Origin: JBBRGK01 sp036741355
GTDB lineage: Bacteria > Chloroflexota > Dehalococcoidia > CAUJGQ01
DNA: 64,000 nt
Reading direction: 5' to 3'
NCBI GenBank assembly: GCA_036741355.1
Contig: DAINSK010000008.1
Span: 30,023 to 94,022 of the forward strand
Under the pieces are notes generated by a model. That model was not told where the DNA came from, did no database searches, and saw nothing but the letters and a program-made list of their open reading frames with translations. A program made the translations under genes and the position numbers. Numbering within the stretch: position 1 is the first letter of the stretch; each line of letters opens with the position of its first letter. Below, in pieces: positions 1 through 8,130 of the stretch.

Positions 1-32
1 GTGGAGTAGGCAGCTGCGCGGCCATGGGCCGC

Positions 33-1583
33 TCACGCTGACGGCTCCGTAAGCGTGGCCGGGCCGCTGATGCAGACAAAGATGGCGTCCAGCCGGTTCA
101 AGGTCGGCAGGTCGCTGGCCTGGGTCGCGCCCGGGAAGTATCCGCGGTAGCGGCCGCTACTCGGGTCCGAAAGCTTCCATATGCTAAGCAGCGATGCCTG
201 CGGGCTGATGCCGTTGACCAGCGTGCCGGTAGGCGTATTATCCGCGAACGTGGATGGTACGTTGTTACAGCCGGCGGTAAGTGTGACGGTCCTGGATCCG
301 CCGCTGATCGCCACCGAGGTCGTGGCTGCCACCGCGGCACCACTCGAATCCGTAACTGTTGCAACGGCTGTGTAGGTCCCGTTGGTGTTGTAGGTGTGCG
401 AGGCGTTCGCGCAAGGGGCGCTGCTGTTGTTGTCGCCAAAGCTCCAAACGCAGGAGACGATGGTAGCGCCGGAATTCGTCGTGCTCGCGGTGGCGTTGAA
501 CGCGATCGGCGTGCCGCTGCTGCCCGTGTACGGCCCGCCCGTATTCGCCGTGACGCCGTTCGCCGTCGCGGTATTAGTGCCCGCTGTGCCGCCGCTCGAG
601 GTGCCGCTCGAGGTGCCGCCGATCGTAGCTGTAGTCGTAGCCGAGCACGACTGGCTCGAGGAATCGGTTGCCGTCAGCGTAACGGTGTACGTTCCGGCCG
701 CCGTGTAGGTATGGCTCGGGGACTGTCCGGATCCAGTGGTGTTGTCGCCGAAGCTCCATGAATACGAGCTGATCGTGGCCCCGGTGTTGAACGTCTGGGC
801 GAAACCGCCGAAGCTGACGGGCTGATTGACTGCACCGGTGTAGGGACCATTCGGCGCCACACGGACACTGCCGTTACAGGTCTGGCTGCCGCTGCCGCCC
901 GTGCCCGTGACCGTCACGGTGACCGCGCCGCAGCCTACTCGACCGATTGAATCCGTGACCGTCAGTGTTACGAGATCGGTCCCGGTCGTGGAGTACCCGT
1001 GACTGGTTGTCGCGCCGATGCCGCTGCTGCCGTCACCGAAGTTCCATAGGTAAGTGGCGGTGCCGGCCGCGCCGCTGACGCTAGAACTGAAGTTGACCGG
1101 TGTATTGACGGGCACATTGGTCCCATTCGCAATCACGTTCACGGTGATCGGGTTCCCGGCAGTGGGGTTGCAACTCCCGGTAGTACCGCCGCTTCCGGTA
1201 ATGGTCGCCGTGGTCGACACGCTGCCACCATTGCCGCATGAATCCTGCGCCTGAAACTGCACGATGTATGTTCCGGCCGTCGTGTATGGGTGAGTAACGC
1301 TTTGACCGCTGGCCGTTGTGGTATCGCCGAAAACCCACGTAAAGGTTGGAGTACTGCACGGCGAACCGCCGGTCACGCTACCAAACATTGTAACCGCGTT
1401 GCCCGTCGTTCCCGTATATGGTCCCGTGGTTGCGACTGTCAACGTCGCGGCGTGCACCGGTCGCGTCACGTGTGTACTTGCGAACAGAACCACAACCAAC
1501 GGCGCCGCCCACAACAGTCGCCGGAGCAGCCGCACGCCCGGTCCTTCAATAGTGGTTCCAGCGCCGGATGAAAGTCGACTCAT
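33..1583 (-). CDS. Secreted protein with four PKD repeats
   Basis: A 516-aa exported protein that begins MSRLSSGAG and has a hydrophobic signal segment (LLWAAPLVVVLFAS) ending near an AHA-type cleavage site. Four PKD (immunoglobulin-like) repeats follow, each with the WxFGD turn (VFGDTT, NFGDGSS, SFGDNTT, SFGDNNS) and a TGTYTVTLTATD-like closing strand. Gly/Ser/Thr-rich linkers join them. PKD domains usually mediate surface adhesion or protein-protein contact. The last ~90 residues are a separate Cys-containing domain I do not recognise. The ATG at 1583 is preferred over the upstream TTG at 1613 because a good AGGGGGTG ribosome site lies just before it. It is transcribed divergently from dgt and has no cell-wall anchor motif. 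Confidence 0.85.
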   Translation of the reverse strand: MSRLSSGAGTTIEGPGVRLLRRLLWAAPLVVVLFASTHVTRPVHAATLTVATTGPYTGTTGNAVTMFGSVTGGSPCSTPTFTWVFGDTTTASGQSVTHPYTTAGTYIVQFQAQDSCGNGGSVSTTATITGSGGTTGSCNPTAGNPITVNVIANGTNVPVNTPVNFSSSVSGAAGTATYLWNFGDGSSGIGATTSHGYSTTGTDLVTLTVTDSIGRVGCGAVTVTVTGTGGSGSQTCNGSVRVAPNGPYTGAVNQPVSFGGFAQTFNTGATISSYSWSFGDNTTGSGQSPSHTYTAAGTYTVTLTATDSSSQSCSATTTATIGGTSSGTSSGGTAGTNTATANGVTANTGGPYTGSSGTPIAFNATASTTNSGATIVSCVWSFGDNNSSAPCANASHTYNTNGTYTAVATVTDSSGAAVAATTSVAISGGSRTVTLTAGCNNVPSTFADNTPTGTLVNGISPQASLLSIWKLSDPSSGRYRGYFPGATQASDLPTLNRLDAIFVCISGPATLTEPSA

Positions 1584-1756
1584 GCCGCACCCCCTGCGAG
1601 GATTTCCGCCCAAGCGTATAGCAACTATAGCCGTTATACCATAACGACGCGTTGGAGTCAGGTGTCAGACGGGATCTTTACGAGCTGAATTATGTCGAAT
1701 TGTAGACAAACTGTCGATGCATTCGCGATCATATCGCTCAAGGGATTGAGACGGCT

Positions 1757-2869
1757 ATGGGCACTACAGCAGTCGAAGACGCCGAAAAGCGGCAGCATTT
1801 TACCACGGTTCGCGAGATGCTCGACGCGCGTGAACGTGCTCTGTCGCCGTTCGCCGCCCGCGGAGCGACCAGCCGTGGACGCGAGCGCCCCGAGCCCCCG
1901 TCGCCGTTGCGAACCGAATATCAACGCGATCGCGACCGGATCTTGCATTCGAAGGCCTTTCGCCGGCTGAAGCACAAGACGCAGGTCTTCATCGCCCCGG
2001 CCGGTGACCACTACGTCACACGCATGACCCACACACTGGAAGTGGCGCAGATCGCGCGCACGATTACCCGCGCCCTCAACCTCAACGAGGATCTCGCCGA
2101 AGCCATCTCCCTGGCGCACGACATCGGCCACGCCCCGTTCGGACACGCCGGCGAGGAGGCGCTCGCCGATCTGCTCGGCTTGAGTTGGCGGCACAACGAA
2201 CAGGGAGCCCGCGTCGTCGAAAAGCTCGAGAATAACGGGCGGGGCCTGAACCTGACCTGGGAAGTGCGGGAAGGGATCGTTAAAAGCTCAAAAGTGCGCG
2301 AGGATATCTTTGCTGAGGCATGGGGCACCGCCTCGACGTTGGAGGGCCAGGCGCTCAAGATCGCCGACGCCGTCGCCTATCTCAACCACGACATTCTCGA
2401 CGCGATTAGGGCGGGTCTTCTCACCGAGGAAGCGCTACCGGCTGACGTCATCCGGGTCCTTGGTTCGTCTCATGGCGACCGGATCAATACGCTTGTCAGC
2501 GACATCGTCAACGCGTCATGGCCTGCAACCGGCGAGGTGCCGGGCGTAACCGAGCCCGCAATTGCGATGAGCGACGAGGTGCGGCGGGTGACGAACGAGC
2601 TGCGCGAGTTCATGTTCGAAAACGTCTACCTGCTCGAAGAACGCCAGGCGGAAGTTCTGCAGGCGCGCGAGATTCTCGGCCATTTGTTCAGCTACTACGT
2701 ACAGCATCCCGAACAGCTACCCGAAGGATTTTCGCTGCCTGACGATCCCCTCCGCCAGCGTGTTACCGACTACATCTCGGGCATGACCGACCGTTTTGCC
2801 ATCCGGCTGGCGGCGTCGCTGGGCAGCAAACCGGCGCGACAGTGGCTCGACCGGAACATGGAGCTGTGA
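1757..2869 (+). CDS. dgt: dGTP triphosphohydrolase-like HD-domain protein
   Basis: A 370-aa deoxyguanosinetriphosphate triphosphohydrolase-like protein that cleaves dNTPs to the nucleoside and triphosphate. It carries the family start block (LRTEYQRDRDRILHSKAFRR), a metal-binding His in THTLEV (residue ~92) and the HD pair in LAHDIGHAPFGH (residues ~119-130), followed by the helical HD fold. Its length fits the short dGTPase-like branch found in many non-enterobacteria. An internal start at MLDARERAL is possible because the first 20 residues are poorly conserved. It lies just upstream of dnaG, a common neighbour, which suggests coupling of nucleotide-pool control to replication. Confidence 0.92.
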   Translation: MGTTAVEDAEKRQHFTTVREMLDARERALSPFAARGATSRGRERPEPPSPLRTEYQRDRDRILHSKAFRRLKHKTQVFIAPAGDHYVTRMTHTLEVAQIARTITRALNLNEDLAEAISLAHDIGHAPFGHAGEEALADLLGLSWRHNEQGARVVEKLENNGRGLNLTWEVREGIVKSSKVREDIFAEAWGTASTLEGQALKIADAVAYLNHDILDAIRAGLLTEEALPADVIRVLGSSHGDRINTLVSDIVNASWPATGEVPGVTEPAIAMSDEVRRVTNELREFMFENVYLLEERQAEVLQAREILGHLFSYYVQHPEQLPEGFSLPDDPLRQRVTDYISGMTDRFAIRLAASLGSKPARQWLDRNMEL

Positions 2870-2909
2870 TCCTTCACCGGCAACCGCACACTCCCAGGCC
2901 AGCCACCAT

Positions 2910-3602
2910 ATGACACTCGCCCAGCAGCGAATCCTCTGGGCCATGGCGTCCGCGGCCGGCATCCTGTTCATATTCTTGTTGGCAGTCATATTCATTGGCG
3001 GGAATGGCAAGAAGCGAGGCGGCATCGTCGAGATTCGAACCGTTTCGAGCACACCCACCGCCGCGTCGAGCCTCGGCGCATCACCTTCACCGCGGGCGAC
3101 CGCGCCGCGGCTTCCCACCTCTGTCCCAATTCTCGCCGCACCAACCGCTGCTCCTTTCGCAACACCAAGCCCCACGCCAACGCCTGCCCTGACTCCGTCG
3201 CCAACTCCTAGCCCAACGCCCGTGTCTCCGCCAGCTCCGACGCCCGCTGCCGGCCGCGGGCTCCCGGACCTTGTGCTGCAAGACTTCAGCGTCATCTCCG
3301 GCGGGTCGGGGGTGGGATTCATACAGGTGGTGATCGGAAACGCCGGAGACGGGGATCTTGTGAGCCAACAGATCGAAATTATTGGCGTCGATCAAACAGA
3401 CACCCAGGTGCTGCACACGACAACCGGCGCGGTGACCATTTCCGCACGCGGCTCGTTGACCATTACAACCGGTTACAAGCCGGCCCAGCGCACCATGCTA
3501 ACCGTAGTGATCAATCCAAACGGGACAATCCGCGAGGCCGATGCCCCACCGGGTTTCGGTGACCCGAACAATGCGCTAACCAAGACCGTTGTGCCACCTT
3601 AA
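2910..3602 (+). CDS. Membrane-anchored CARDB-like extracellular protein
   Basis: A 230-aa protein starting MTLAQQRIL. One N-terminal transmembrane helix (residues ~8-30, rich in I/L/F) is followed by GGNGKKRGG and then a ~70-residue Pro/Thr/Ser/Ala linker of PTPSPTP type. The C-terminal ~110-residue beta-sandwich starts at LPDLVLQDFSV. PDLVV starts and a late NPNGTIREAD segment are typical of CARDB (cell-adhesion-related) domains. It is probably displayed outside the cell on a flexible stalk. The start at 2910 removes an arginine-rich upstream extension that overlaps the end of dgt in another frame. Its biological role is unknown. Confidence 0.75.
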   Translation: MTLAQQRILWAMASAAGILFIFLLAVIFIGGNGKKRGGIVEIRTVSSTPTAASSLGASPSPRATAPRLPTSVPILAAPTAAPFATPSPTPTPALTPSPTPSPTPVSPPAPTPAAGRGLPDLVLQDFSVISGGSGVGFIQVVIGNAGDGDLVSQQIEIIGVDQTDTQVLHTTTGAVTISARGSLTITTGYKPAQRTMLTVVINPNGTIREADAPPGFGDPNNALTKTVVPP

Positions 3603-3697
3603 ACCGAGATGCAATCTCCGCCTCGCGAATTGTTAGAAACTCTGTCCAGGCCGTAACTTTCGCCGCCCCTCGGTGTTCTAACCGGTATGGGGGACGA

Positions 3698-5680
3698 ATG
3701 AACGATAACGCGATCGAAACCGTCCGCCAGCGCGTCGATATCGTCGAACTCGTCGGTGAGCAGGTCCAGCTACAGAAGTCCGGCCGAAACTTCAAGGCGA
3801 ACTGCCCCTTTCACAGCGAAAAAACACCGTCGTTCTACGTATACCCCGAGCGCCAGACATGGCACTGCTTCGGCGCCTGCGCTACTGGAGGCGATGTCTT
3901 TTCGTTCGTAATGACTCGCGAAAACGCGGGATTTGGTGAGGCACTTCGCACGTTGGCCGAGCGAGCGGGGATCGTGCTGGAAAAGACGCGGCCTGATGAG
4001 AGCTCACAGCCACGGGACCGGCTGATCGCCGCAAACGAGGCCGCGATCGCGTACTTTCGGCAAGCTTTGCAAGGCAGTTCCACCGGCGAAGAGGCTCGCA
4101 CATACGTGTCGCGCCGCGGGCTCGACGCTCCGACTGTCGCCGTGTTCGAGCTGGGGTTCGCTCCCGACGGCTGGGACAACTTGCGGAGTTATCTGCTGGG
4201 GAAGGGGTTCAGCGAGGAGGAGCAACTTGAAGCGGGTCTGTTGACCACGGGCGAACGCGGCAGCCCGTACGATCGCTTCCGCCGCCGGTTGATCTTTCCG
4301 ATCCGCGACGACCGCGGACGCGCGGTGGGCTTCGGCGGCCGGGCGCTTGACGACGCCAAGCCAAAGTACCTCAACACGCCGCAAACGCCGCTGTTCGACA
4401 AAAGCAACATACTGTTCCTGCTTGATCGGGCGAAAGACGCGATCCGCAGCGCCGGCGAAGCGGTCGTGGTGGAAGGGTACCTGGACGCAATCACCGCCCA
4501 TCAGTTCGGCTACGCCAACGTCGTGGCTACGCTGGGCACCGCGATCACTGAGCGGCACGTGCAGCTACTGAAGCGGCTGAGCCACAAGGTCACGCTCTGC
4601 ATGGATGCCGACGCCGCCGGCCAGGACGCTGCGCTGCGCGGAGAAGAGGTGGCGCGGACGCTCAGGCTCGACGATGGCGCGATGACCGAGGCCGTAGTGG
4701 CGTGGGACGGGCTGGTGCGCGTACAAGCACGGTCGCCCATAGAGCTACGGGTGTTCACGGTGCCGTCCGGCAAAGACCCGGACGAGGCGATCCGCGAAGA
4801 TACGGTTGCTTGGCCGGCGTGGGTGGCGGCGGCGATGCCGCCCTTTGAGTTCCGCCTCCGACGTGAGGAGGATCGGACAAACATGAACGATCCGCGGGCG
4901 CGTGTCGAACTTGCGGACCGGATGCTGCCGCTGTTGCTGCAAATAGGCGACCCGGCGCTGCAGGCTTCGTACATCGCAAAGCTGGCGGGAAAGGCCGCCG
5001 TCAGCCCTGAGACGTTGCGGGCGAGATTGCGCACCCTCTTGCCAAACAAAGCCGCCGGACAGCCGTTGCCGGCGCGTGAGCGCGTCTCTCGGCCGCTGGA
5101 GAGGCCGGAATCCGCACAACGGCGAGAAGACAAGGTGGAGGCATTTACGCTGGCGCTGCTGTTGAGACACCCCAACCTTCGCGAAGCCGGCGAGGCTCTG
5201 GCAGTGGCGATGTTTCATGAGTCGGCTCACCGCGAAATATTTGCAGCGTGGCGGCGGTCGGCTGAGCTTGATGCCGCGTCGTTGCCCGAAGAGCTGCGGT
5301 ACGTTTACTCGAATTTGCTGGAGCAGCGAATTCCGCCGTTCGATGCGCCTTCTGCCGAGCTGGCGCTGATCGACGCCGTACAGCAACTCCGTATGCGGCA
5401 GATCGGCGAACAGAAGCGGCTCGTAACCGCCGAGCTGGCGGAAATGCAATCGGAAGTGGGCCCGCAGGCTGCCACCGGACGTGCGATGGAATGGGACCGC
5501 GCTACTTCGGCCACGACTGACCATGAAAGTGAGCCGTCGCTCGCAATCGCCAGTCACATGCGGGCCGACGAATACCTGATGCGTGAGCTCCACGCGCTCG
5601 AGTGGGAGAAACGCACGCATCGGACACCCCGTTGGGCCGGGGCGGACGTGGACCGCGAAAACTCGGCGCAACAGAGCTGA
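3698..5680 (+). CDS. dnaG: DNA primase DnaG
   Basis: A 660-aa replicative primase that makes RNA primers at the fork. The CHC2 zinc finger is at the N-terminus: CPFH (C36, H39) and HCFGAC (C57, C61), with the conserved EKTPSF between them. The primase N-domain follows (YDRFRRRLIFPIRD, KYLNTPQTPLFDK). The TOPRIM core shows VVVEGYLDAI near residue 256 and CMDADAAGQDAA near residue 300. The C-terminal part, which should bind DnaB helicase, is divergent. A strong GGGGGACGA ribosome site precedes the ATG. An ~50-residue insertion (AMTEAVVAWDGLVRVQARSP) sits between the TOPRIM acidic motifs and the SGKDPDE motif. rpoD follows, as in the classical macromolecular-synthesis operon. Confidence 0.97.
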   Translation: MNDNAIETVRQRVDIVELVGEQVQLQKSGRNFKANCPFHSEKTPSFYVYPERQTWHCFGACATGGDVFSFVMTRENAGFGEALRTLAERAGIVLEKTRPDESSQPRDRLIAANEAAIAYFRQALQGSSTGEEARTYVSRRGLDAPTVAVFELGFAPDGWDNLRSYLLGKGFSEEEQLEAGLLTTGERGSPYDRFRRRLIFPIRDDRGRAVGFGGRALDDAKPKYLNTPQTPLFDKSNILFLLDRAKDAIRSAGEAVVVEGYLDAITAHQFGYANVVATLGTAITERHVQLLKRLSHKVTLCMDADAAGQDAALRGEEVARTLRLDDGAMTEAVVAWDGLVRVQARSPIELRVFTVPSGKDPDEAIREDTVAWPAWVAAAMPPFEFRLRREEDRTNMNDPRARVELADRMLPLLLQIGDPALQASYIAKLAGKAAVSPETLRARLRTLLPNKAAGQPLPARERVSRPLERPESAQRREDKVEAFTLALLLRHPNLREAGEALAVAMFHESAHREIFAAWRRSAELDAASLPEELRYVYSNLLEQRIPPFDAPSAELALIDAVQQLRMRQIGEQKRLVTAELAEMQSEVGPQAATGRAMEWDRATSATTDHESEPSLAIASHMRADEYLMRELHALEWEKRTHRTPRWAGADVDRENSAQQS

Positions 5681-5743
5681 AGGTACGGGCCGAGGGTACA
5701 AAATGCGTTGGTGGTTCCTTGTATGGGTATTGAGTAGAGAGGT

Positions 5744-7390
5744 ATGATAGTTGTGCCGAAGAACAAGAACATGAGCCGTACGGATATCCTGGAACGTACC
5801 GAGGACCGGCGCGCGACCCTCTCGCCGTCTGACGGTCCACAAGGCCGCGAATCCACGCGAACCAAGCCGAAACTCGAGTTGCTTCAGCCTGATGAGAATG
5901 GACCCGGTGCGGCGGACTCCCTGATAGCACCGCTGCTGTCGAGCCGTGCCAAGGCCGCGGTGCTCGCGCCACTGGACGACATCGCCGAGCCGGACGTCAT
6001 TCCGGGCAAGCTCGAGGAAGAGGAGGAGGAGGAAGAGGAAGAGGAAGAGGAAGTGCCCAGGAAGGGTATAGAGGCCGGCCTCCCTCTCGAAGAGCAGGAA
6101 GGGATCGACGATCCCGTCCGCATGTACCTGCGCGAGATTGGCAAGGTGTCGCTGCTTTCTGCCGACGACGAGAAGCGACTCGCCCGGCAGATGGAGGAAG
6201 GCAAGCACATCACCCGGCTCGAGCAGAGCTGGCAGCAGAGTATGGGCCGTCCCGCCCGGACGGCAGACGTGGTCTACATGCTCTTCATGGAGCTTGCCGA
6301 CCTCGAGCCGATCATGAAGTCGATCATGGAATACGCCGGCACGACTGCGAAGGACCTCGCCGGTATTATCGGCGACACGGCGCTGCGCAAGGTCATCGAC
6401 GGCGAAATGGACCTGGAGGCGGCCGAGAAGGTTCGCCAGGACCACGGCTACCCGCAGGACGAGCAACTGCTGGCAGAGCACGCGATCGTCAGGCTCTCGA
6501 TCGTTACCCATATCCTCAACCCAGACCTCGTCCGCGGGGTTCAGGACGCGGTTGGTCCGAAGGTTTCGCTCTTGCCGCCTCCGAACGACCTGCCGCAGCG
6601 GATAGTCGAGCATCCGAAGGCGCTCAAGCCGTTTGACGAACTGCTGCGCCGCCTGGACGACGAAGGCGCGCGTGCAGAAAAGCGACTAACCGAGGCCAAC
6701 CTCCGCCTCGTTGTCTCTGTGGCAAAGAAGTACATCGGTCGTGGCATGTCGCTGCTCGACCTCATCCAGGAAGGCAATATTGGCCTGATTCGGGCGGTCG
6801 AGAAGTTCGACTACCGCAAGGGCTACAAATTCAGCACGTACGCGACGTGGTGGATCCGACAGGCGATCACGCGCGCGATCGCCGACCAGGCACGGACGAT
6901 CCGCATCCCCGTGCACATGGTTGAAACGATCAACAAGCTGGTTCGTGTCAGCCGCAGGCTTGTGCAGGAGTATGGTCGCGAGCCGACAAGCGAAGAGATC
7001 GGACGCGGTATGGAAATCACGCCCGAGAAGGTGCGCGAAATCATCAAGGTTTCGCAGGAACCGGTGTCCTTGGAGACGCCGATCGGCGAGGAAGAGGACA
7101 GCCACCTCGGCGACTTCATCGAAGACCACGGCGCTCTGGCGCCGGCCGACGCCGCTTCGCACCAACTGCTCAAAGAGCAGGTCGAGGACGTGCTGGCATC
7201 GCTAACCGGCCGCGAGCGCCGGGTGCTGCAGCTTCGATTCGGTCTCGAAGACGGCCGCAGCCGCACCCTCGAAGAGGTCGGACGGGAGTTCGGCGTGACG
7301 CGCGAGCGCATTCGCCAGATCGAGGCCAAAGCACTCCGCAAACTGCGCCATCCGTCCCGGTCCAAGAAGCTGAAGGATTATTTGGATTGA
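5744..7390 (+). CDS. rpoD: Primary RNA polymerase sigma factor (sigma-70/RpoD)
   Basis: A ~548-aa housekeeping sigma factor. The N-terminus is variable and includes a run of 13 glutamates near residues 91-103. Region 1.2 is DDPVRMYLREIGKVSLLS (~122). The non-conserved spacer is followed by region 2 (RLVVSVAKKYIGRGM, FSTYATWWIRQAITRAI), region 3 (EYGREPTSEEIGRGM) and region 4.2 with its helix-turn-helix (RTLEEVGREFGVTRERIRQIE). The ATG at 5744 abuts the GAGAGG ribosome site too closely. A GTG at 5753 or the ATG at 5771 (MSRTDIL) may be the real start. A TTGTAT-18-TATGAT promoter-like pair at 5719-5748 would also favour the later start. Confidence 0.97.
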   Translation: MIVVPKNKNMSRTDILERTEDRRATLSPSDGPQGRESTRTKPKLELLQPDENGPGAADSLIAPLLSSRAKAAVLAPLDDIAEPDVIPGKLEEEEEEEEEEEEEVPRKGIEAGLPLEEQEGIDDPVRMYLREIGKVSLLSADDEKRLARQMEEGKHITRLEQSWQQSMGRPARTADVVYMLFMELADLEPIMKSIMEYAGTTAKDLAGIIGDTALRKVIDGEMDLEAAEKVRQDHGYPQDEQLLAEHAIVRLSIVTHILNPDLVRGVQDAVGPKVSLLPPPNDLPQRIVEHPKALKPFDELLRRLDDEGARAEKRLTEANLRLVVSVAKKYIGRGMSLLDLIQEGNIGLIRAVEKFDYRKGYKFSTYATWWIRQAITRAIADQARTIRIPVHMVETINKLVRVSRRLVQEYGREPTSEEIGRGMEITPEKVREIIKVSQEPVSLETPIGEEEDSHLGDFIEDHGALAPADAASHQLLKEQVEDVLASLTGRERRVLQLRFGLEDGRSRTLEEVGREFGVTRERIRQIEAKALRKLRHPSRSKKLKDYLD

Positions 7391-7414
7391 AACCAGATGG
7401 GGGTTAGCCAACCA

Positions 7415-7633
7415 ATGCCGCTCTACGAGTATTACTGCCCGTCTTGTCAGGCAAAGTTTGAGAAGCTTCGGTCGATGGCGTCCGCTGACGAGTCGGTGCG
7501 CTGCAATGCAGGCCACGAAGGGGCACGGCGCCTGATCTCGGTCTTTGCCGTCAGCGGCCGCTCCGGAGAGCAGGAGACGCTGCCCGCCGCGGGCGGCTGC
7601 TGCGGTGGCGGCGGCTGCTCCTGCGGGCGGTGA
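7415..7633 (+). CDS. FmdB-family zinc-ribbon protein
   Basis: A 72-aa protein beginning MPLYEYYCPSCQAKFEKL, the FmdB-type putative regulatory zinc ribbon with a CxxC knuckle at its start. A second short Cys cluster lies at the C-terminus (GGCCGGGGCSCGR). It is likely a small metal-binding or regulatory protein; the exact role of the family is unsettled. The ATG at 7415 is chosen over one six codons upstream because the family starts at MPxYEYxC. It follows rpoD by ~25 bp and is probably co-transcribed. Its TGA stop shares its last base with the start of the left inverted repeat of the DUF559 element. Confidence 0.88.
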   Translation: MPLYEYYCPSCQAKFEKLRSMASADESVRCNAGHEGARRLISVFAVSGRSGEQETLPAAGGCCGGGGCSCGR

Positions 7634-7684
7634 ACCTCACCCCCTTCCCCTCTCCATCCTTGCGGATGGAGAGGGGCGATCCTG
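7633..7684. repeat. Left inverted repeat with 13-bp perfect hairpin
   Basis: A perfect 13-bp stem, CCCCTCTCCATCC (7647-7659) with GGATGGAGAGGGG (7664-7676), encloses a TTGC loop. The same strand also has a second, longer-range pairing: CCCCCTTCCCCTC (7640-7652) with GAGGGGAAGGGGG (7740-7752). The inner boundary GGGGCGATCCTG matches the inner boundary of the right repeat when inverted. Confidence 0.85.
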
Positions 7685-7737
7685 TTGCGCTGGAACGGAC
7701 TGGTGGGAATGCGTGAAGATCGTTGTAGCCCCACGTG

Positions 7738-8126
7738 GTGAGGGGAAGGGGGCCTGACGCCCGCAGTTATTTGCGCAGGCAGCAAACGACCGCGGAACAG
7801 ACTTTCTGGGAAATGGTGCGGGATCGCCGCTTCGCCGGGTTCAAGTTTCGACGCCAGTATGCAATTGCCGCTTCATCACGGACTTCTACTGTGCAGAGTT
7901 GAAACTTGCCGTCGAGTTAGACGGCGAGGTCCATAAGTCGCTCGCAGAACGCGACCGTGCCCGCAATGCCCTAATTTCCGATCACGCGAACCGGGTAGTA
8001 CGCATTACCAACGACGAACTACTCGCAGATCCACCAGCGGTCCTCGCAAAGCTACTCGCACTGTCAGGGCAACCAAGGATCGCCCCCTCTCCATCGCTTG
8101 GCGATGGAGAGGGGGATGGGGGGTGA
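7738..8126 (+). pseudogene. DUF559 (Vsr/restriction-like) endonuclease, frameshifted
   Basis: Reading from the GTG at 7738 gives VRGRGPDARSYLRRQQTTAEQ and then TFWEMVRDRRFAGFKFRRQYAI, the family's N-terminal half. At ~7863 the frame breaks. Shifting by one base continues with RFITDFYCAELKLAVELDGEVH and the rest of the fold (residues DFYC, ELDG and H are the expected nuclease-core positions) to the stop at 8126. Restoring one G (ATTGCCGC to ATTGGCCGC) would give the canonical Q-Y-A-I-G-R-F join. Without the frameshift the protein would be ~130 aa, a normal DUF559 length. Its start codon and its last ~17 codons both lie inside the hairpin repeats. Either a true pseudogene or a single-base assembly error. 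Confidence 0.75.
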
Positions 8127-8130
8127 GGTT
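8074..8130. repeat. Right inverted repeat with 15-bp perfect hairpin
   Basis: A perfect 15-bp stem, CCCCCTCTCCATCGC (8083-8097) with GCGATGGAGAGGGGG (8101-8115), has a 3-nt TTG loop and is followed by GGGGGGTGAGGTT. Inverted, this end aligns nearly base for base with 7633-7684. It also overlaps the last codons of the DUF559 frame and the stop codon of the minus-strand DUF1461 gene. Confidence 0.85.

Larger units (their letters stand above)
7633..8130. mobile_element. Hairpin-bounded DUF559 nuclease element
   Basis: A 498-bp unit bounded by ~52- and 57-bp imperfect inverted repeats. Both ends begin AACCTCACCCCC when read inward, followed by a hairpin with the loop flanked by CTCTCCATC/GATGGAGAG, then CGATCC. 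The unit exactly fills the gap between two convergent genes. The outer A of the left repeat is the last base of the FmdB stop, and the right repeat contains the first two stop bases of the DUF1461 gene. Between the repeats lies a DUF559 endonuclease reading frame with one frameshift. No clear target-site duplication is visible. The structure resembles REP/RAYT-type mobile hairpins but with a nuclease in place of a tyrosine transposase. That comparison is inference. Confidence 0.6.

Noticed and set aside
4745..6613. 622-codon minus-strand open frame under dnaG and rpoD
   Set aside because: It lies antisense to two certain genes, has no family resemblance and results from high-GC codon bias.
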